Program-made: the position numbers and the translations under genes
Assembly: GCA_902534465.1 (NCBI GenBank)
Contig: CACAPU010000001.1
Coordinates: 62,001 to 126,000 of the forward strand
Origin: an uncultured Pelagibacteraceae bacterium
GTDB lineage: Bacteria > Pseudomonadota > Alphaproteobacteria > Pelagibacterales > Pelagibacteraceae
Direction: 5' to 3'
DNA length: 64,000 nucleotides
Shown here: positions 34,566 through 44,794 of the stretch, one piece after another
How positions within the stretch are numbered: position 1 is the first letter of the stretch
How the letters are laid out: each line of letters begins with the position of its first letter
The notes under the pieces: generated by a model
Databases searched by the model: none
Told to the model about the DNA's origin: nothing
What the model saw: only the letters and a program-made list of their open reading frames with translations

Positions 34566-35174
34566 CTATTCTTTAATAAATCGTAAGTATCTATTCTGAA
34601 TAGAAAGATCGTCCTTAAATTGACCTAAAAAGTAATTAGTAACAGTAGATGCTCTTTCTTTTTTTATCCCTCTGGTAGTCATACATTGATGAGCTGCATC
34701 AATTGTTACTGCTACTCCTTTAGCATCAAGAGCAGTCATAATTGATTTAGCAATTTGTAGTGTTAATCTTTCCTGTGTTTGCAACCTTTTTGCAAATACA
34801 TCAACAACCCTTGCTAGCTTACTTAGTCCTACAACTCTTTCTTTTGGTATGTATGCAACATGTGCCATACCCAATATTGGAACCATATGATGTTCGCAAT
34901 GACTTTGTACAGAAATATTCTTTTGAATTACCATGTCGTTGTATCCTTCAACGTCACCAAAAGTTTTTTCTAAAACTTTATTAGCATCCTCTTTGTATCC
35001 ACTAAAAAATTCCTTATAAGCTTTTATTACTCTCTTTGGTGTTTCTAACAAACCTTCTCTATTTGGGTCCTCACCAATCCAAGTTAATATCTTAATCAAA
35101 GCCTCTTCGGCTTCTTTATCTGAAACTTGTTTAATCTCTAAACTTTTATTGTCTGTGTCTTTTACTAATTTCAT
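34566..35174 (-). CDS. folE: GTP cyclohydrolase I
   Basis: 202 residues. Zinc and substrate motifs are intact: SHCEHHMVPILG, the SKLARVVDVFAKRLQTQERLT helix and HQCMTTRGI. FolE makes 7,8-dihydroneopterin triphosphate, the first step to tetrahydrofolate, and many proteins in this window depend on folate. It precedes acuI by 13 bases. Confidence 0.95.
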   Translation of the reverse strand: MKLVKDTDNKSLEIKQVSDKEAEEALIKILTWIGEDPNREGLLETPKRVIKAYKEFFSGYKEDANKVLEKTFGDVEGYNDMVIQKNISVQSHCEHHMVPILGMAHVAYIPKERVVGLSKLARVVDVFAKRLQTQERLTLQIAKSIMTALDAKGVAVTIDAAHQCMTTRGIKKERASTVTNYFLGQFKDDLSIQNRYLRFIKE

Positions 35175-35250
35175 AGCGCCTTTTTATACAGTAAATACTT
35201 TATTTTAAAAATATTTATTATATCTATATATATGCTACATAATCACCCAA

Positions 35251-35718
35251 ATGTTCAAAAAAAGAGAAAATGTCGCTGATATAGAAGAAGGTAACCTATT
35301 ATCGCCAAAATTTGATAATGATGGTTTAATTCCTGTGATTACTACATGCAGTAAAACTAAAGAAATTCTAATGCATGGGTATATGAATGTTGAAGCATTA
35401 AAAATGACTATTGAAACAAAAGAAGCTCATTACTGGAGTAGATCTAGAAAAGCGATTTGGCATAAAGGAAAAACAAGTGGATTTACTCAAAAAGTAAAAG
35501 AAATAAGAATTGATGATGATCAAGATGCGGTATGGATTACTGTTGATATTGGTGACGGAGCTAGTTGCCATGTTGGTTATAGATCTTGCTTTTATAGATC
35601 GGTTCCAATGGGAAAAATTGAGAATGGTCGAAAAGTTGAAATGAAATTCGAAGAAGAAAATAAAAAATTTGATCCAGAAGTTGTTTATAAAGGACAACCA
35701 AATCCTACCAAAATTTAA
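35251..35718 (+). CDS. hisI: phosphoribosyl-AMP cyclohydrolase
   Basis: 155 residues, some 20 longer than the shortest bacterial HisI proteins. WHKGKTSGFTQKVKEIRID and the zinc-ligand pattern DGASCHVGYRSCFYR are the family core. HisI opens the adenine ring of phosphoribosyl-AMP in histidine synthesis. No other his gene is near. Its stop overlaps the next start by one base. Confidence 0.94.
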   Translation: MFKKRENVADIEEGNLLSPKFDNDGLIPVITTCSKTKEILMHGYMNVEALKMTIETKEAHYWSRSRKAIWHKGKTSGFTQKVKEIRIDDDQDAVWITVDIGDGASCHVGYRSCFYRSVPMGKIENGRKVEMKFEEENKKFDPEVVYKGQPNPTKI

Positions 35719-36092
35719 TGAGTGAAATTCAAAAAAATGTTCTTGGAGAAGATCTAGAAGAATGTTCAAAAAATCCTTTAACTGGTTGGTTTAGAGATGG
35801 TTGTTGCAATACAGATGAAAATGATCATGGGTTACATACAGTTTGTGTAAAAGTTAACGATGAATTTTTACAATGGTGTAAAGAAGCTGGTAATGATTTA
35901 ATCACGCCTCACCCTGAGTTTGGTTTTCCCGGACTTAAAGATGGTGATAACTGGTGTGTATGTGCAGGTTGGGTTGCTAGAGCCTTAGAAGCAGGAATTG
36001 GATGTTCTATTTATCTAAAAAAAACTCATATGAACACTTTAAAACTTGTACCAATTGAAACTTTAAAAAAGTTTGCAATAGATCTTTCCTAA
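35718..36092 (+). CDS. DUF2237-family protein
   Basis: 124 residues with the conserved pattern NVLGEDLEECSKNPLTGWFRDGCCNT, HTVCVKVNDEFL, FGFPGLKDGDNWCVCAGWV of DUF2237. The cysteines in GCCNT and WCVCAGW suggest metal or redox chemistry, but no function is established that I know of. It is coupled to hisI. Confidence 0.85.
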   Translation: MSEIQKNVLGEDLEECSKNPLTGWFRDGCCNTDENDHGLHTVCVKVNDEFLQWCKEAGNDLITPHPEFGFPGLKDGDNWCVCAGWVARALEAGIGCSIYLKKTHMNTLKLVPIETLKKFAIDLS

Positions 36093-37712
36093 TCACATAT
36101 TTCCATACTTAGGTCCGCCGCCACCTTCTGGAGTAACCCATGTAATATTTTGTGATGGCTCTTTTATATCGCAAGTTTTGCAATGAATACAGTTTTGAGA
36201 ATTTATAACAAACTTTTCAACTTCATTTTCTTTCTGTATTTCATAAACACCAACAGGGCAATATCTTTGAGCAGGCTCATCATATTTTCCTAAAGTATAT
36301 TTGATTGGCAAATCTTTATCTTTAAGTTGAAGATGAACAGGTTGATTATCAGTATGGTTTGTTCCTGTTAAGTAAACTGAACTAGTTTTATCAAATGTAA
36401 TCACATTATCTGGTTTTGGATACTCTATTTTAGGCATTTCATTAGCGGGCTTCAATGTTTCGTGATCAGCATGCTTATGTTTAAGAGTAAAAGGTAATTT
36501 TCCTTTAAATAAAATTTGATCAATTCCTGTAAATATTATTCCCAAAATTAAACCCCAACTAAAACTTGGTTTAACATTTCTGGCTTCATATAATTCCTTA
36601 TAAACCCAACTATTTTTAAATTTTTCTTCATAAACAGATAATTCTTTGTTTGAATTTAAATGATCTACAATAGTCTCAGCTGCAATCATCCCGCTCTTCA
36701 TTGCCGTGTGGGAACCTTTTATTTTTGGCATATTTAAAGTACCAGCATCACAACCAACCAATAGTGCACCCGGCATAAACATTTTAGGCAAACTTTGAAA
36801 ACCACCCTCTATAAGTGCTCTTGCTCCATAGGATATTCTTTTACCACCTTCCAACATTGACTTGATTGCAGGATGAGTTTTAAATCTTTGAAATTCATCA
36901 AAAGGTGATAGATGAGGATTTTTATAATCAAGCCCTATGACATAACCTAAAAAAATCTGTTTATTTTCAGCATGATAAACAAAGCTTCCTCCATAAGTAT
37001 TATTATCTAAAGGCCAGCCTGCTGTATGCATTACTAAACCTTCTTCATGTTTTTCCTCTTTTAATTCCCAAATTTCTTTGAAACCAATTCCATATTGTTG
37101 TGGATCTTTTCCTTTATCTAATTCAAATTTTTTAATTAATTCTTTTCCTAAGTGACCCCTACAACCTTCAGCGAAAACTGTTACCTTTCCATGGAGCTCC
37201 ATTCCAGGTTCATAACTATCTTTTTTATTTCCATCTTTATCTAAACCCATATCTTGAGTTGCAATACCTTTCACAGAACCATCTTCGTTATATAAAACCT
37301 CACTTGCAGGAAACCCTGGAAATATTTCAACACCTAAATTTTCAGCTTGCTCTGCTAACCATCTACATAAATTAGCAAGACTAATTATATAGTTATTATG
37401 ATTTTGTTGAACTTTAGGTAATAACCAAGTTGGCCAACTAATTTTTTTAGTCTTTCCTAAAAATAAAAATTTTTCTTTAGTAACTTTTGTTTTAATTGGT
37501 GCATTAAGATCCTTCCAATTAGGCAACAGTTCATCTAAAGCTCGTGTTTCAAACACGTTCCCTGATAAAATATGTGCACCTATTTCAGATGCTTTTTCTA
37601 ACAGGCAGACATTAATATCTGGATTTAACTGCTTTAATTTAATTGCAGTTGAAAGTCCTGATGGTCCGCCACCTACGATTACTACATCGTATTCCATCAC
37701 TTCTCTGGACAT
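36093..37712 (-). CDS. electron-transfer flavoprotein-ubiquinone oxidoreductase
   Basis: 539 residues, the usual size of ETF-QO. FAD fold at the start (DVVIVGGGPSGLSTAIKLKQ), the ubiquinone-binding middle part, and the C-terminal [4Fe-4S] site with cysteines in QRYCPVGVYE and NCIHCKTCDIKEPSQ followed by WVTPEGGGGPKYGNM. It passes electrons from ETF to ubiquinone at the membrane. It is the last gene of the minus-strand block and follows etfA by 21 bases. Confidence 0.95.
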   Translation of the reverse strand: MSREVMEYDVVIVGGGPSGLSTAIKLKQLNPDINVCLLEKASEIGAHILSGNVFETRALDELLPNWKDLNAPIKTKVTKEKFLFLGKTKKISWPTWLLPKVQQNHNNYIISLANLCRWLAEQAENLGVEIFPGFPASEVLYNEDGSVKGIATQDMGLDKDGNKKDSYEPGMELHGKVTVFAEGCRGHLGKELIKKFELDKGKDPQQYGIGFKEIWELKEEKHEEGLVMHTAGWPLDNNTYGGSFVYHAENKQIFLGYVIGLDYKNPHLSPFDEFQRFKTHPAIKSMLEGGKRISYGARALIEGGFQSLPKMFMPGALLVGCDAGTLNMPKIKGSHTAMKSGMIAAETIVDHLNSNKELSVYEEKFKNSWVYKELYEARNVKPSFSWGLILGIIFTGIDQILFKGKLPFTLKHKHADHETLKPANEMPKIEYPKPDNVITFDKTSSVYLTGTNHTDNQPVHLQLKDKDLPIKYTLGKYDEPAQRYCPVGVYEIQKENEVEKFVINSQNCIHCKTCDIKEPSQNITWVTPEGGGGPKYGNM

Positions 37713-37733
37713 ATTATTTTTTTACAGTATTTG

Positions 37734-38687
37734 TTATTTTTGTATAGTGTTTAATTTATTCAACTCCTCTAAGAATTGAGGAAGTGCTTCGAATAAATCA
37801 GCTTCTAAGCCGTAGTCTGCGACACTAAAAATTGGTGCCTCACCGTCTTTATTTATAGCCACGATAACTTTACTTTCTTTCATGCCAGCTAAATGCTGGA
37901 TAGCCCCAGAGATTCCAACTGCTATATATAAGTCTGGAACTACTACTTTACCTGTTTGTCCAACCTGATGTTCGTTTGTAATATAACCTGCATCAACTGC
38001 TGCTCTTGATGCCCCTATTGCAGCATTTAATTTGTCTGCAACATCAGTTATTAATTTGAAATTCTCACCACTTTGCAACCCTCTTCCTCCAGAAATTACA
38101 ATTCTAGCTGTTCCTAATTCAGGTCTATCTGATTTAATTTCCTCTCTGTTCACAAATTTTGTATTTTCAGTTTTATCTGCTGCATCCACTTTCTCAATTT
38201 CTGCTGACCCACCTGTGGTTTCAGCCGCCTCAAATGATGTTGGTCTTATTGTTATACACTTTTTCTCGTCATTACTTTTGACAGTAGCAAATGCGTTACC
38301 AGCATAAATTGGTCTTAGGAATGTATCTGGAGCAATTACTTTTATTATATCACTCACTTGAGAAATATCTAATAATGCAGCAATTCTAGGCATTAGATTT
38401 TTTCCAAAGGTATTTGCTGAACAGACTATATGAGAATATTTATCAGCATGTTTTAAAATTGCTGAAGTATAATTTTCAGCAATATAATTTTCATAAATTT
38501 CATTATCCATATGAAGTACTTTTTTTACCAAAGGTACCTCAGATAAGGATTTTGCAACGTCATCTGCATTATGACCAATTAATAAAACATGTAAGTCTTG
38601 ATCTATCTGAGATGCAGCTGTAATTGCGTTTAAAGTAAATGATTTGACTTCTTTATTGTTATGCTCTGCTATTAATAAAACTGACAT
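37734..38687 (-). CDS. etfA: electron-transfer flavoprotein alpha subunit
   Basis: 317 residues. The C-terminal FAD motif is complete: [53 protein letters not shown] and VIVAINKD. It accepts electrons from the DMGDH-type enzyme upstream, and its stop/start overlap with etfB supports one operon. Confidence 0.96.
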   Translation of the reverse strand: MSVLLIAEHNNKEVKSFTLNAITAASQIDQDLHVLLIGHNADDVAKSLSEVPLVKKVLHMDNEIYENYIAENYTSAILKHADKYSHIVCSANTFGKNLMPRIAALLDISQVSDIIKVIAPDTFLRPIYAGNAFATVKSNDEKKCITIRPTSFEAAETTGGSAEIEKVDAADKTENTKFVNREEIKSDRPELGTARIVISGGRGLQSGENFKLITDVADKLNAAIGASRAAVDAGYITNEHQVGQTGKVVVPDLYIAVGISGAIQHLAGMKESKVIVAINKDGEAPIFSVADYGLEADLFEALPQFLEELNKLNTIQK

Positions 38688-39436
38688 TATATTACCTTAG
38701 CCTCATTTTTTAATTTTTGCACCAACTCCTCAACACTAGCAACCTTTATACCTGCTTTTCTTTTAGGCGGTTCCTCAATTTTAATATGTTCTATTCTAGG
38801 GTTAGTATCAACTCCTAGATCTGACGCATTAATTTGTTCAATAGGTTTTTTCTTTGCTTTCATAATATTTGGTAGTGATGCATATCTTGGTTCATTTAAT
38901 CTTAAGTCACATGTCACTATTGCAGGTGTATTAACTTCAATAGTTTCTAAACCCTCATCGACTTCTCTAGTTACTTCTAATGAATTTTCTTTAACTTCAA
39001 TTTTTGATGCAAAAGTAGCTTGAGGCCAGTTTAAATGTGCAGCCAACATTTGACCAGTTTGGTTGCAATCATCGTCAATTGCTTGTTTGCCCATGAAAAC
39101 TAAATCTGGATTTTCTTTTTCAACAATTTTTTTAAGAATTTTAGAAACAGCAAGAGGTTCTAATACACTATCCACTTTTATATGAATTCCTCTATCCGCT
39201 CCAACTGCTAGTGCTTTTCTAACAGTCTCTTGGGCTTTTTCTTCTCCAACTGTTACAGCTATTATTTCTGAAGCTTTTCCAGCCTCTTTAATTTTAACAG
39301 CTTCCTCAATTGCATTATCATCTGGTGGATTAGTTGACATTTTAACATTGTCTGTCACAACGCCACTGCCATCCTCTTTTACTCTTATTTGGACGTTATA
39401 ATCAATTACCCTTTTTACAGCGACTAAAATTTTCAT
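38687..39436 (-). CDS. etfB: electron-transfer flavoprotein beta subunit
   Basis: 249 residues. The AMP-binding segment [15 protein letters not shown] and the EtfB docking loop ([20 protein letters not shown]) are clear. It pairs with EtfA. It shares overlapping bases with etfA and with the DMGDH-type gene upstream, so electron acceptor and donor are made together. Confidence 0.96.
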   Translation of the reverse strand: MKILVAVKRVIDYNVQIRVKEDGSGVVTDNVKMSTNPPDDNAIEEAVKIKEAGKASEIIAVTVGEEKAQETVRKALAVGADRGIHIKVDSVLEPLAVSKILKKIVEKENPDLVFMGKQAIDDDCNQTGQMLAAHLNWPQATFASKIEVKENSLEVTREVDEGLETIEVNTPAIVTCDLRLNEPRYASLPNIMKAKKKPIEQINASDLGVDTNPRIEHIKIEEPPKRKAGIKVASVEELVQKLKNEAKVI

Positions 39437-41871
39437 TATGCTCTTAATAATTTATTTTCTGCATCATAAGGACTCTCCTCTAAAATTGTTGCCTCATGCA
39501 TCTTACCAAGTATATCAATCTTTAGTTTTTGTCCAATATTAGCTAGCTCTGGCTTAACCATTCCTAGTGCGATAGATTTTCCTAGTCTAAAACCAAAATC
39601 ACCTCCTGTTGCTCTACCGACAACACTACCGTTTTCATAAATAGGGTTATTTCCAAGCACGTCTGCATCACTTGTTTCATGAACTTCTAAAGTAACAAGT
39701 TTGTTATCAAAACCTTTCTCTCTCCATTTATTCAAAGCTTCTAAACCAATAAAACTTCCTTTATTTGGATGGACGAATCTATCTAAACCACTTTCATATG
39801 GTGAATATTCAATGGATAATTCGGTGCCAACCAATTTGTAAGATTTTTCAACTCTTAAACTGTTCATAGCTCTTATACCATATGGTTTTAAACCTAAATC
39901 TTGTCCTGCATCCATTAACTTATCAAAAATATGGTTTTGATATTCAATAGGATGATGTAGTTCCCAGCCTAACTCTCCTACAAAATTTACTCTCATTGCA
40001 TTTACTGGTGCAAATCCTACATCTACTTGTTTTGCACTTAACCATTTAAAATTTTCATTTGAAAAATCATCATTAGATACTCTTTGCATTAACTCTCTGG
40101 CTTTTGGTCCTGATACAACTAGAACACCTTTGCTGTTTGTTAAGTTTTCAAATTGAACAGTTCCATCTTTTGGCATCCAACCTAATATCCAGTCATGATC
40201 TAACCTTTGAAACGCTCCCGCAGAAACCAAATAAAAACTACTTTCTGATTCTCTCATTATTGTAAATTCTGAATGAACACCACCTTTAGTATTCAATGCA
40301 TGACATAAATTTATTCTACCTATTTTTTTTGGAAGTTTGTTTGCGACCAACTTATCTAAAAATTCCTCAGCTCCAGGACCTTTTATTCTACATTTTGCGA
40401 ATGCTGTCATATCTAGTAGACCAACATTTTCCTTTACATTCTTGCACTCTTTCTCGATAGCCTTGAACCAATTTGATCTTCTAAAAGACCAATCGTCCTT
40501 TTGCTCCATCCCATCAGTTGCAAAAAAATTAGGTCTTTCCCATCCAAACTTTTGACCAAAAACTGCACCAAGATTTTTCATTCTGTCATAACAAGGAGCT
40601 GTTCTTAATGGTCTTGCAGCTGGTCTTTCTTCATCTGGAAAGTGAGTGATAAATACATGGCTGTAAGCTTCCTCATTTTTCTCTTTAAGATAAGATTTTG
40701 AGCAATAATCACCATATCTTCTTGGCTCAACACCTAACATATCTATTGTTGGCTCTCCATCTACAATCCACTCTGCTAATTGCCAACCTGCTCCACCAGC
40801 GGCAGTAATTCCAAAGCTGTGACCTTCATTTATCCAAAAATTTTTTAAACCCCATGCTGGTCCAACAATGGGATTTCCATCAGGTGTATAACAGATAGCA
40901 CCGTTGTAAACTTTTTTAACTCCTACTTCTCCAAAAGCAGGAACTCTATGTATCGCACCTTCAATATGTGGTGCTAGTCTATCCAAGTCTTCTTGGAACA
41001 ATTCGTATTCAGACTCTTTGGAAGGTCCATTAACATAACATGCTGGAGCTCCATCTTCATAGGGACCTAATATTAAACCACCGGCCTCTTCTCTCATATA
41101 CCATCTACTATCACTATCTCTTAATACTCCCATCTCAGGTAATCCATCTTTTTTTCTTTTTTGAATTTCTGGATGTGGCTCTGTTACAATATATTGATGT
41201 TCAACAGGTATTACCGGAATATCCAAACCTACCATTTTTCCAGTCTGTCTAGCAAAGTTTCCAGAGCAAGAGATTACATGTTCGCATTCTATTGACCCTT
41301 TATCTGTTTCAACAATCCAACCATCCTTATTTTGTCTCATCGCTAAAACTGTTGTATTTCTATATATCTCAGCTCCTCTATTTCTCGCCCCTGTTGCTAA
41401 CGCTTGAGTTAGATCGGCAGGTTGAATGTAGCCATCTTCAGGATGTTGTATTGCTCCAACTAGATCATCTGTATGACATAATGGCCAAATTTCTTTAACT
41501 TGTTCTGGAGTTAAAAATTTAACATCTACTCCGATTGTTTTAGCAACACCCGCATACTGGTGGTATTCATCCATCCTGTCTTGATTGCTTGCTAATCTGA
41601 TATTTGATACAACACTAAATCCAACATTCTTTCCAGTTTCCTCTTCTAAACTTTTATATAAATTGACGGCATACTTATGAAGTTGTCCTACTGAATAACT
41701 CATATTAAATAATGGAAGAAGTCCCGCAGCATGCCATGTAGAACCTGAAGTTAATTCTTTTCGTTCAGCTAATACAACATCAGACCAACCTTTTTTTGCT
41801 AAATGATAAAGTGCGCTGACACCAACAACACCTCCACCAACTACTACGACTTTTGCTTTTGATTTCATCAT
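39436..41871 (-). CDS. dimethylglycine/sarcosine dehydrogenase-type FAD protein with GcvT domains (paralog 2)
   Basis: 811 residues with the DAO, FAO_M, GCV_T and GCV_T_C order. [20 protein letters not shown] has the covalent-FAD histidine, and [13 protein letters not shown] and [13 protein letters not shown] fall in the folate part. Two adjacent ATGs are available; the first is used. Its start of the EtfB-EtfA-ETFQO operon makes electron transfer to ubiquinone the most direct route. Dimethylglycine or sarcosine is the likely substrate, giving methylene-tetrahydrofolate. Confidence 0.93.
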   Translation of the reverse strand: MMKSKAKVVVVGGGVVGVSALYHLAKKGWSDVVLAERKELTSGSTWHAAGLLPLFNMSYSVGQLHKYAVNLYKSLEEETGKNVGFSVVSNIRLASNQDRMDEYHQYAGVAKTIGVDVKFLTPEQVKEIWPLCHTDDLVGAIQHPEDGYIQPADLTQALATGARNRGAEIYRNTTVLAMRQNKDGWIVETDKGSIECEHVISCSGNFARQTGKMVGLDIPVIPVEHQYIVTEPHPEIQKRKKDGLPEMGVLRDSDSRWYMREEAGGLILGPYEDGAPACYVNGPSKESEYELFQEDLDRLAPHIEGAIHRVPAFGEVGVKKVYNGAICYTPDGNPIVGPAWGLKNFWINEGHSFGITAAGGAGWQLAEWIVDGEPTIDMLGVEPRRYGDYCSKSYLKEKNEEAYSHVFITHFPDEERPAARPLRTAPCYDRMKNLGAVFGQKFGWERPNFFATDGMEQKDDWSFRRSNWFKAIEKECKNVKENVGLLDMTAFAKCRIKGPGAEEFLDKLVANKLPKKIGRINLCHALNTKGGVHSEFTIMRESESSFYLVSAGAFQRLDHDWILGWMPKDGTVQFENLTNSKGVLVVSGPKARELMQRVSNDDFSNENFKWLSAKQVDVGFAPVNAMRVNFVGELGWELHHPIEYQNHIFDKLMDAGQDLGLKPYGIRAMNSLRVEKSYKLVGTELSIEYSPYESGLDRFVHPNKGSFIGLEALNKWREKGFDNKLVTLEVHETSDADVLGNNPIYENGSVVGRATGGDFGFRLGKSIALGMVKPELANIGQKLKIDILGKMHEATILEESPYDAENKLLRA

Positions 41872-41911
41872 GCGATTTTTACCTAATTTTTCTTATAAAC
41901 AAAACATAATT

Positions 41912-42127
41912 CTAGTAGTCATAATCGTCATCATCGTCATCTCTCCATCCCATTTGATACATTAGATAAGCTGCGGTTATTACACTAATGACACCTGCAA
42001 CCATACCAAAATTTACCCCCATCTCTTGTCCAAAATAGTACCATCCAATTTGGGTCGCGCCAATTGGCGGGATGCAAAGAATAGCCATTAATATTGCAAT
42101 TCTAACTGGAAAACTTGGTTTTTTCAT
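41912..42127 (-). CDS. small membrane protein with an aspartate-rich tail (71 aa)
   Basis: Starts at the ATG at 42127, overlapping the stop of the DUF4864-like gene. 71 residues with two hydrophobic helices (about 8-26 and 38-57), ending GWRDDDDDDYDY, so that seven of the last nine residues are Asp. Inner-membrane location with an acidic tail is likely. No family is recognised; the tail could bind divalent cations. Confidence 0.65.
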   Translation of the reverse strand: MKKPSFPVRIAILMAILCIPPIGATQIGWYYFGQEMGVNFGMVAGVISVITAAYLMYQMGWRDDDDDDYDY

Positions 42128-42609
42128 TAGATAGATGAACCCATCGGCATAGGTTGAGAGACCGCAGTGGTAAGCCAACAATTTTTTAAAAATCCATCGA
42201 GCTCATATTTTTCAACTTGCCATTTAAATTTATAATACTTTTTGTCTTTGTCCATAATTGTCACTTCAAAAGTCGATACGCCCTTTGATTTATATACCTC
42301 TACAATTTCATAGTTCTCATGGTTTAAAAGCATTGAGTAGGAATCTGTTTTGATCATATTTTTAAATCTCTCAATAGGTCCTGTTACTCTCTGATTATTT
42401 GGGTGCGCAAAAAACCATGTTTGAATTATCCCATGATCTTTATTAGGAGTATCATTTTTCATCAAAGCATTAAGTTGAATTTCAATTACTTCTCTAGGTT
42501 CAATATCTGGATTTGGTTTTTTTATTTCTGCTTTTAATTCATTTGTAGAAAAAATTAAAAATATAAATATAAAAAAAATTCTATAAATGTCTGGCTGTAT
42601 TTTTAACAT
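42127..42609 (-). CDS. exported DUF4864-like protein
   Basis: I start at the ATG at 42609, which gives a signal peptide (IYRIFFIFIFLIFSTNELKA); the frame to 42690 lies in the flavodoxin-fold gene. 160 residues of NTF2-like character, with IEIQLNALMKNDTPNKDHGI and TFEVTIMDKDKKYYKFKWQV, which resembles DUF4864. It ends with MPMGSS. Function unknown. Confidence 0.7.
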   Translation of the reverse strand: MLKIQPDIYRIFFIFIFLIFSTNELKAEIKKPNPDIEPREVIEIQLNALMKNDTPNKDHGIIQTWFFAHPNNQRVTGPIERFKNMIKTDSYSMLLNHENYEIVEVYKSKGVSTFEVTIMDKDKKYYKFKWQVEKYELDGFLKNCWLTTAVSQPMPMGSSI

Positions 42610-43150
42610 CTTCCAAAAACTCAATTCTTTTTTCATTTGATACAAATGGTACAGCAAAATATCGTTTATAGGTAATGTCATAAATACCACACTTATTAAA
42701 AATACCTTTTTTAATTCTTCTCAGGGGTAAATTTAAAAAAAAATCTGAAATTGAGAATCTGGGTGAACCATATGTGCAAAAAATCAAAGCCTTTTTGCTT
42801 TTTAGCTTCCCAACAGCATATCCATAATTACCAAAAAGTTTCTTAAATGAAAAAGCCCAAGGTGGCGCTAAAACCTTATCGATCCAACCTTCTACAATAG
42901 CAGGCATTCTATAATTCCATATAGGAGCAACTAGAACAATTAAATCAGAATCGTCAATTTTTCTTCTGTGATCCAAGACAATATCATCAGCATTTTCACC
43001 AGCATATACTGGATCAAATTTTTCTTTATATAAATCTACACATTCAACTAAATGACCATTTTCTCTAGCAGATTTTATGAAATTATCTTTTATAGCAGAA
43101 TTAAAAGATTTATCGTTGTAATGCCCATATACCAAAAATACTTTTTTCAT
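42581..43150 (-). CDS. NAD(P)H dehydrogenase, flavodoxin-like fold (KefF/MdaB type)
   Basis: 189 residues. Flavodoxin-like fold with VYGHYNDKSFNSAI at the start, LIVLVAPIWNYRMPAIVEGW and WAFSFKKLFGNYGYAVGKLK in the middle, as in KefF/MdaB/NQO proteins. It reduces quinones using NAD(P)H via FMN. It overlaps the upstream CoA-binding gene by one base. Confidence 0.86.
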   Translation of the reverse strand: MKKVFLVYGHYNDKSFNSAIKDNFIKSARENGHLVECVDLYKEKFDPVYAGENADDIVLDHRRKIDDSDLIVLVAPIWNYRMPAIVEGWIDKVLAPPWAFSFKKLFGNYGYAVGKLKSKKALIFCTYGSPRFSISDFFLNLPLRRIKKGIFNKCGIYDITYKRYFAVPFVSNEKRIEFLEDVKNTARHL

Positions 43151-43617
43151 TAATCTTTAAGGACTGGAAAAACTGGATTAGATTTTTGAAAAAGTTTTTG
43201 GTACTCCTGTTTTATACATCTATTGGAAATAAATTGGATATTCTCTTTATCTGCTAAAACTTTTGCCTCCTCACTGTGAATTCCGTATTGTAACCATAAA
43301 ACTTTTGTTCCTTTTTTAATTGCTTCTTTTGCAATTCCTTCAGCCTCTTTTGAGGGTCTAAAAACATCAACTATGTCTATTTCTTCCTTTATCTTATCTA
43401 AACTTTCAATCATTTGTTCCCCATTTACAATCTCACCAACTGCAAAAGGGTTAATAGGAATAACTTTATAACCAAAATTTTGCATATATTTCATAACAAC
43501 ATTTGCTGGTTTTCTCTTAAGATTTTTTCTATCCTCTCCTTTTTTTTCAGAGCTCACTCCAATCATTGCTATGGTTTTTGATTTTCTCAAAATAGATTTA
43601 ATTTCATTATCGTTCAT
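43150..43617 (-). CDS. CoA-binding-domain protein (YccU type)
   Basis: 155 residues with the CoA-binding Rossmann-like fold: TIAMIGVSSEKKGEDRKN, GYKVIPINPFAVGE, DIVDVFRPSKEAEGIAKEAI and GTKVLWLQYGIHS. Members of this group are small stand-alone relatives of succinyl-CoA synthetase alpha. The biological role is not known. It is coupled to the flavodoxin gene downstream. Confidence 0.86.
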   Translation of the reverse strand: MNDNEIKSILRKSKTIAMIGVSSEKKGEDRKNLKRKPANVVMKYMQNFGYKVIPINPFAVGEIVNGEQMIESLDKIKEEIDIVDVFRPSKEAEGIAKEAIKKGTKVLWLQYGIHSEEAKVLADKENIQFISNRCIKQEYQKLFQKSNPVFPVLKD

Positions 43618-43638
43618 TATTTTCTTTCTGAATAACTA

Positions 43639-44412
43639 TTATTTATTTTTCCAACTAGGTTTTCTTTTTTGTAAAAAAGCTGATATTCCCTCTTTTGCAT
43701 CTTGCGAAGCCATATTTACAGTCATCATTTTACTTGTAAACTTATAAGCATCTCCAAGTGGCATCTCTAATTGTTTATAAAATGCTTGTTTTCCGATCTT
43801 AATTGTTAAATTTGATTTTGAAGAAATTTTTTTTGCAATTTTTAAAACTTCTATATTTAGTTTTTTGTTTGAAAAACAATCATTAATCAAACCAATTTCC
43901 TTAGCGTATTTTGCATTTATTGGATCTCCAGTCAGAAGCATCTTCATCATGATTTTACGAGTTACTTTTCTACTCACAGCAACCATCGGAGTACTGCAGA
44001 AAAGTCCTATATTTACTCCTGGTGTTGCAAAGGTGGCATTTGTTGTACTGTAAGCAAGGTCACAACTTGCGGCTAACTGACATCCAGCTGCATAAGCTGC
44101 ACCATGTACTTTTGCAATAACAGGCTTCTTTCCTTCAACAATTTTCATCATTAATTTTGAGCAAAGATTAAATAATTTTAAGTGATTTAATCTATTTTTA
44201 ATTCCACCAACCTCTTTAAGATTATGGCCGGCGCTGAATCCTTTACCTGATCCCTCTAATATTATTACTCTTGTATTATCATCCTTATCTAATCGAGTAA
44301 AAGTATTCAAAAGATCCCTTAAAGTTTTAAATGAAAGTGAATTATAAGTTTTAGGATCATTAATTATTACATTTGTAATTCCGTTTCCTAATTTTTTTGT
44401 TTTTACATTCAT
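43639..44412 (-). CDS. enoyl-CoA hydratase/isomerase-family protein (ECHDC3-like, catalytic glutamates absent)
   Basis: 257 residues with the crotonase fold: GKGFSAGHNLKEV forms the CoA oxyanion loop and VHGAAYAAGCQLAASCDLAY the second. At the two catalytic glutamate positions of classical hydratases there are Gln (GCQLAASC) and Gly (TPGVNIGLFCSTPM), as in ECHDC3-like proteins. Plain hydratase activity is therefore doubtful; hydrolase or isomerase action is possible. It follows the nucleotidyltransferase gene by seven bases. Confidence 0.85.
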   Translation of the reverse strand: MNVKTKKLGNGITNVIINDPKTYNSLSFKTLRDLLNTFTRLDKDDNTRVIILEGSGKGFSAGHNLKEVGGIKNRLNHLKLFNLCSKLMMKIVEGKKPVIAKVHGAAYAAGCQLAASCDLAYSTTNATFATPGVNIGLFCSTPMVAVSRKVTRKIMMKMLLTGDPINAKYAKEIGLINDCFSNKKLNIEVLKIAKKISSKSNLTIKIGKQAFYKQLEMPLGDAYKFTSKMMTVNMASQDAKEGISAFLQKRKPSWKNK

Positions 44413-44419
44413 ATTGTAA

Positions 44420-44794
44420 TTATTTTAACTCACCATCTTCACGCATTTTAGCTCTAATTTTTGTGGCAGAAATTTTTTGTATTTCTTCAGACAATACTAT
44501 CTCCTCAATTTTGTAACCAACTCCTCTCCCGTAACAAATATTTGTAATATTTGGCACCATCATTATTTTAAATCTTCCTTCAAATTCAGGATTTAATTTA
44601 TTTTCAATATTTTTTTTTACCGTTTCAAAGTCGAATGGATTGTCATCAACTCCTTGAACGTCTCTTATTTGAATACACACTTGACCGGTCTTTTTGATGA
44701 TCTCTTTAAATAAAGTATAGTGACCCTCATGAAATGGCTGCCATCTTCCAAGCATTTGTGCTGTTGGTTTTTTATTATCCCATTCATAACTCAT
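44420..44794 (-). CDS. small cytidylyltransferase/NMN-adenylyltransferase-fold protein
   Basis: 124 residues. The nucleotidyltransferase HxGH motif appears in LGRWQPFHEGHYTLF near 15-29, and the C-terminal ISATKIR near 105-111 matches the ISxTxIR loop. It would transfer a nucleotide to a phosphate compound. It is unusually short. It is coupled to the kinase gene upstream by overlapping stop and start, so the two probably act in sequence. Confidence 0.78.
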   Translation of the reverse strand: MSYEWDNKKPTAQMLGRWQPFHEGHYTLFKEIIKKTGQVCIQIRDVQGVDDNPFDFETVKKNIENKLNPEFEGRFKIMMVPNITNICYGRGVGYKIEEIVLSEEIQKISATKIRAKMREDGELK

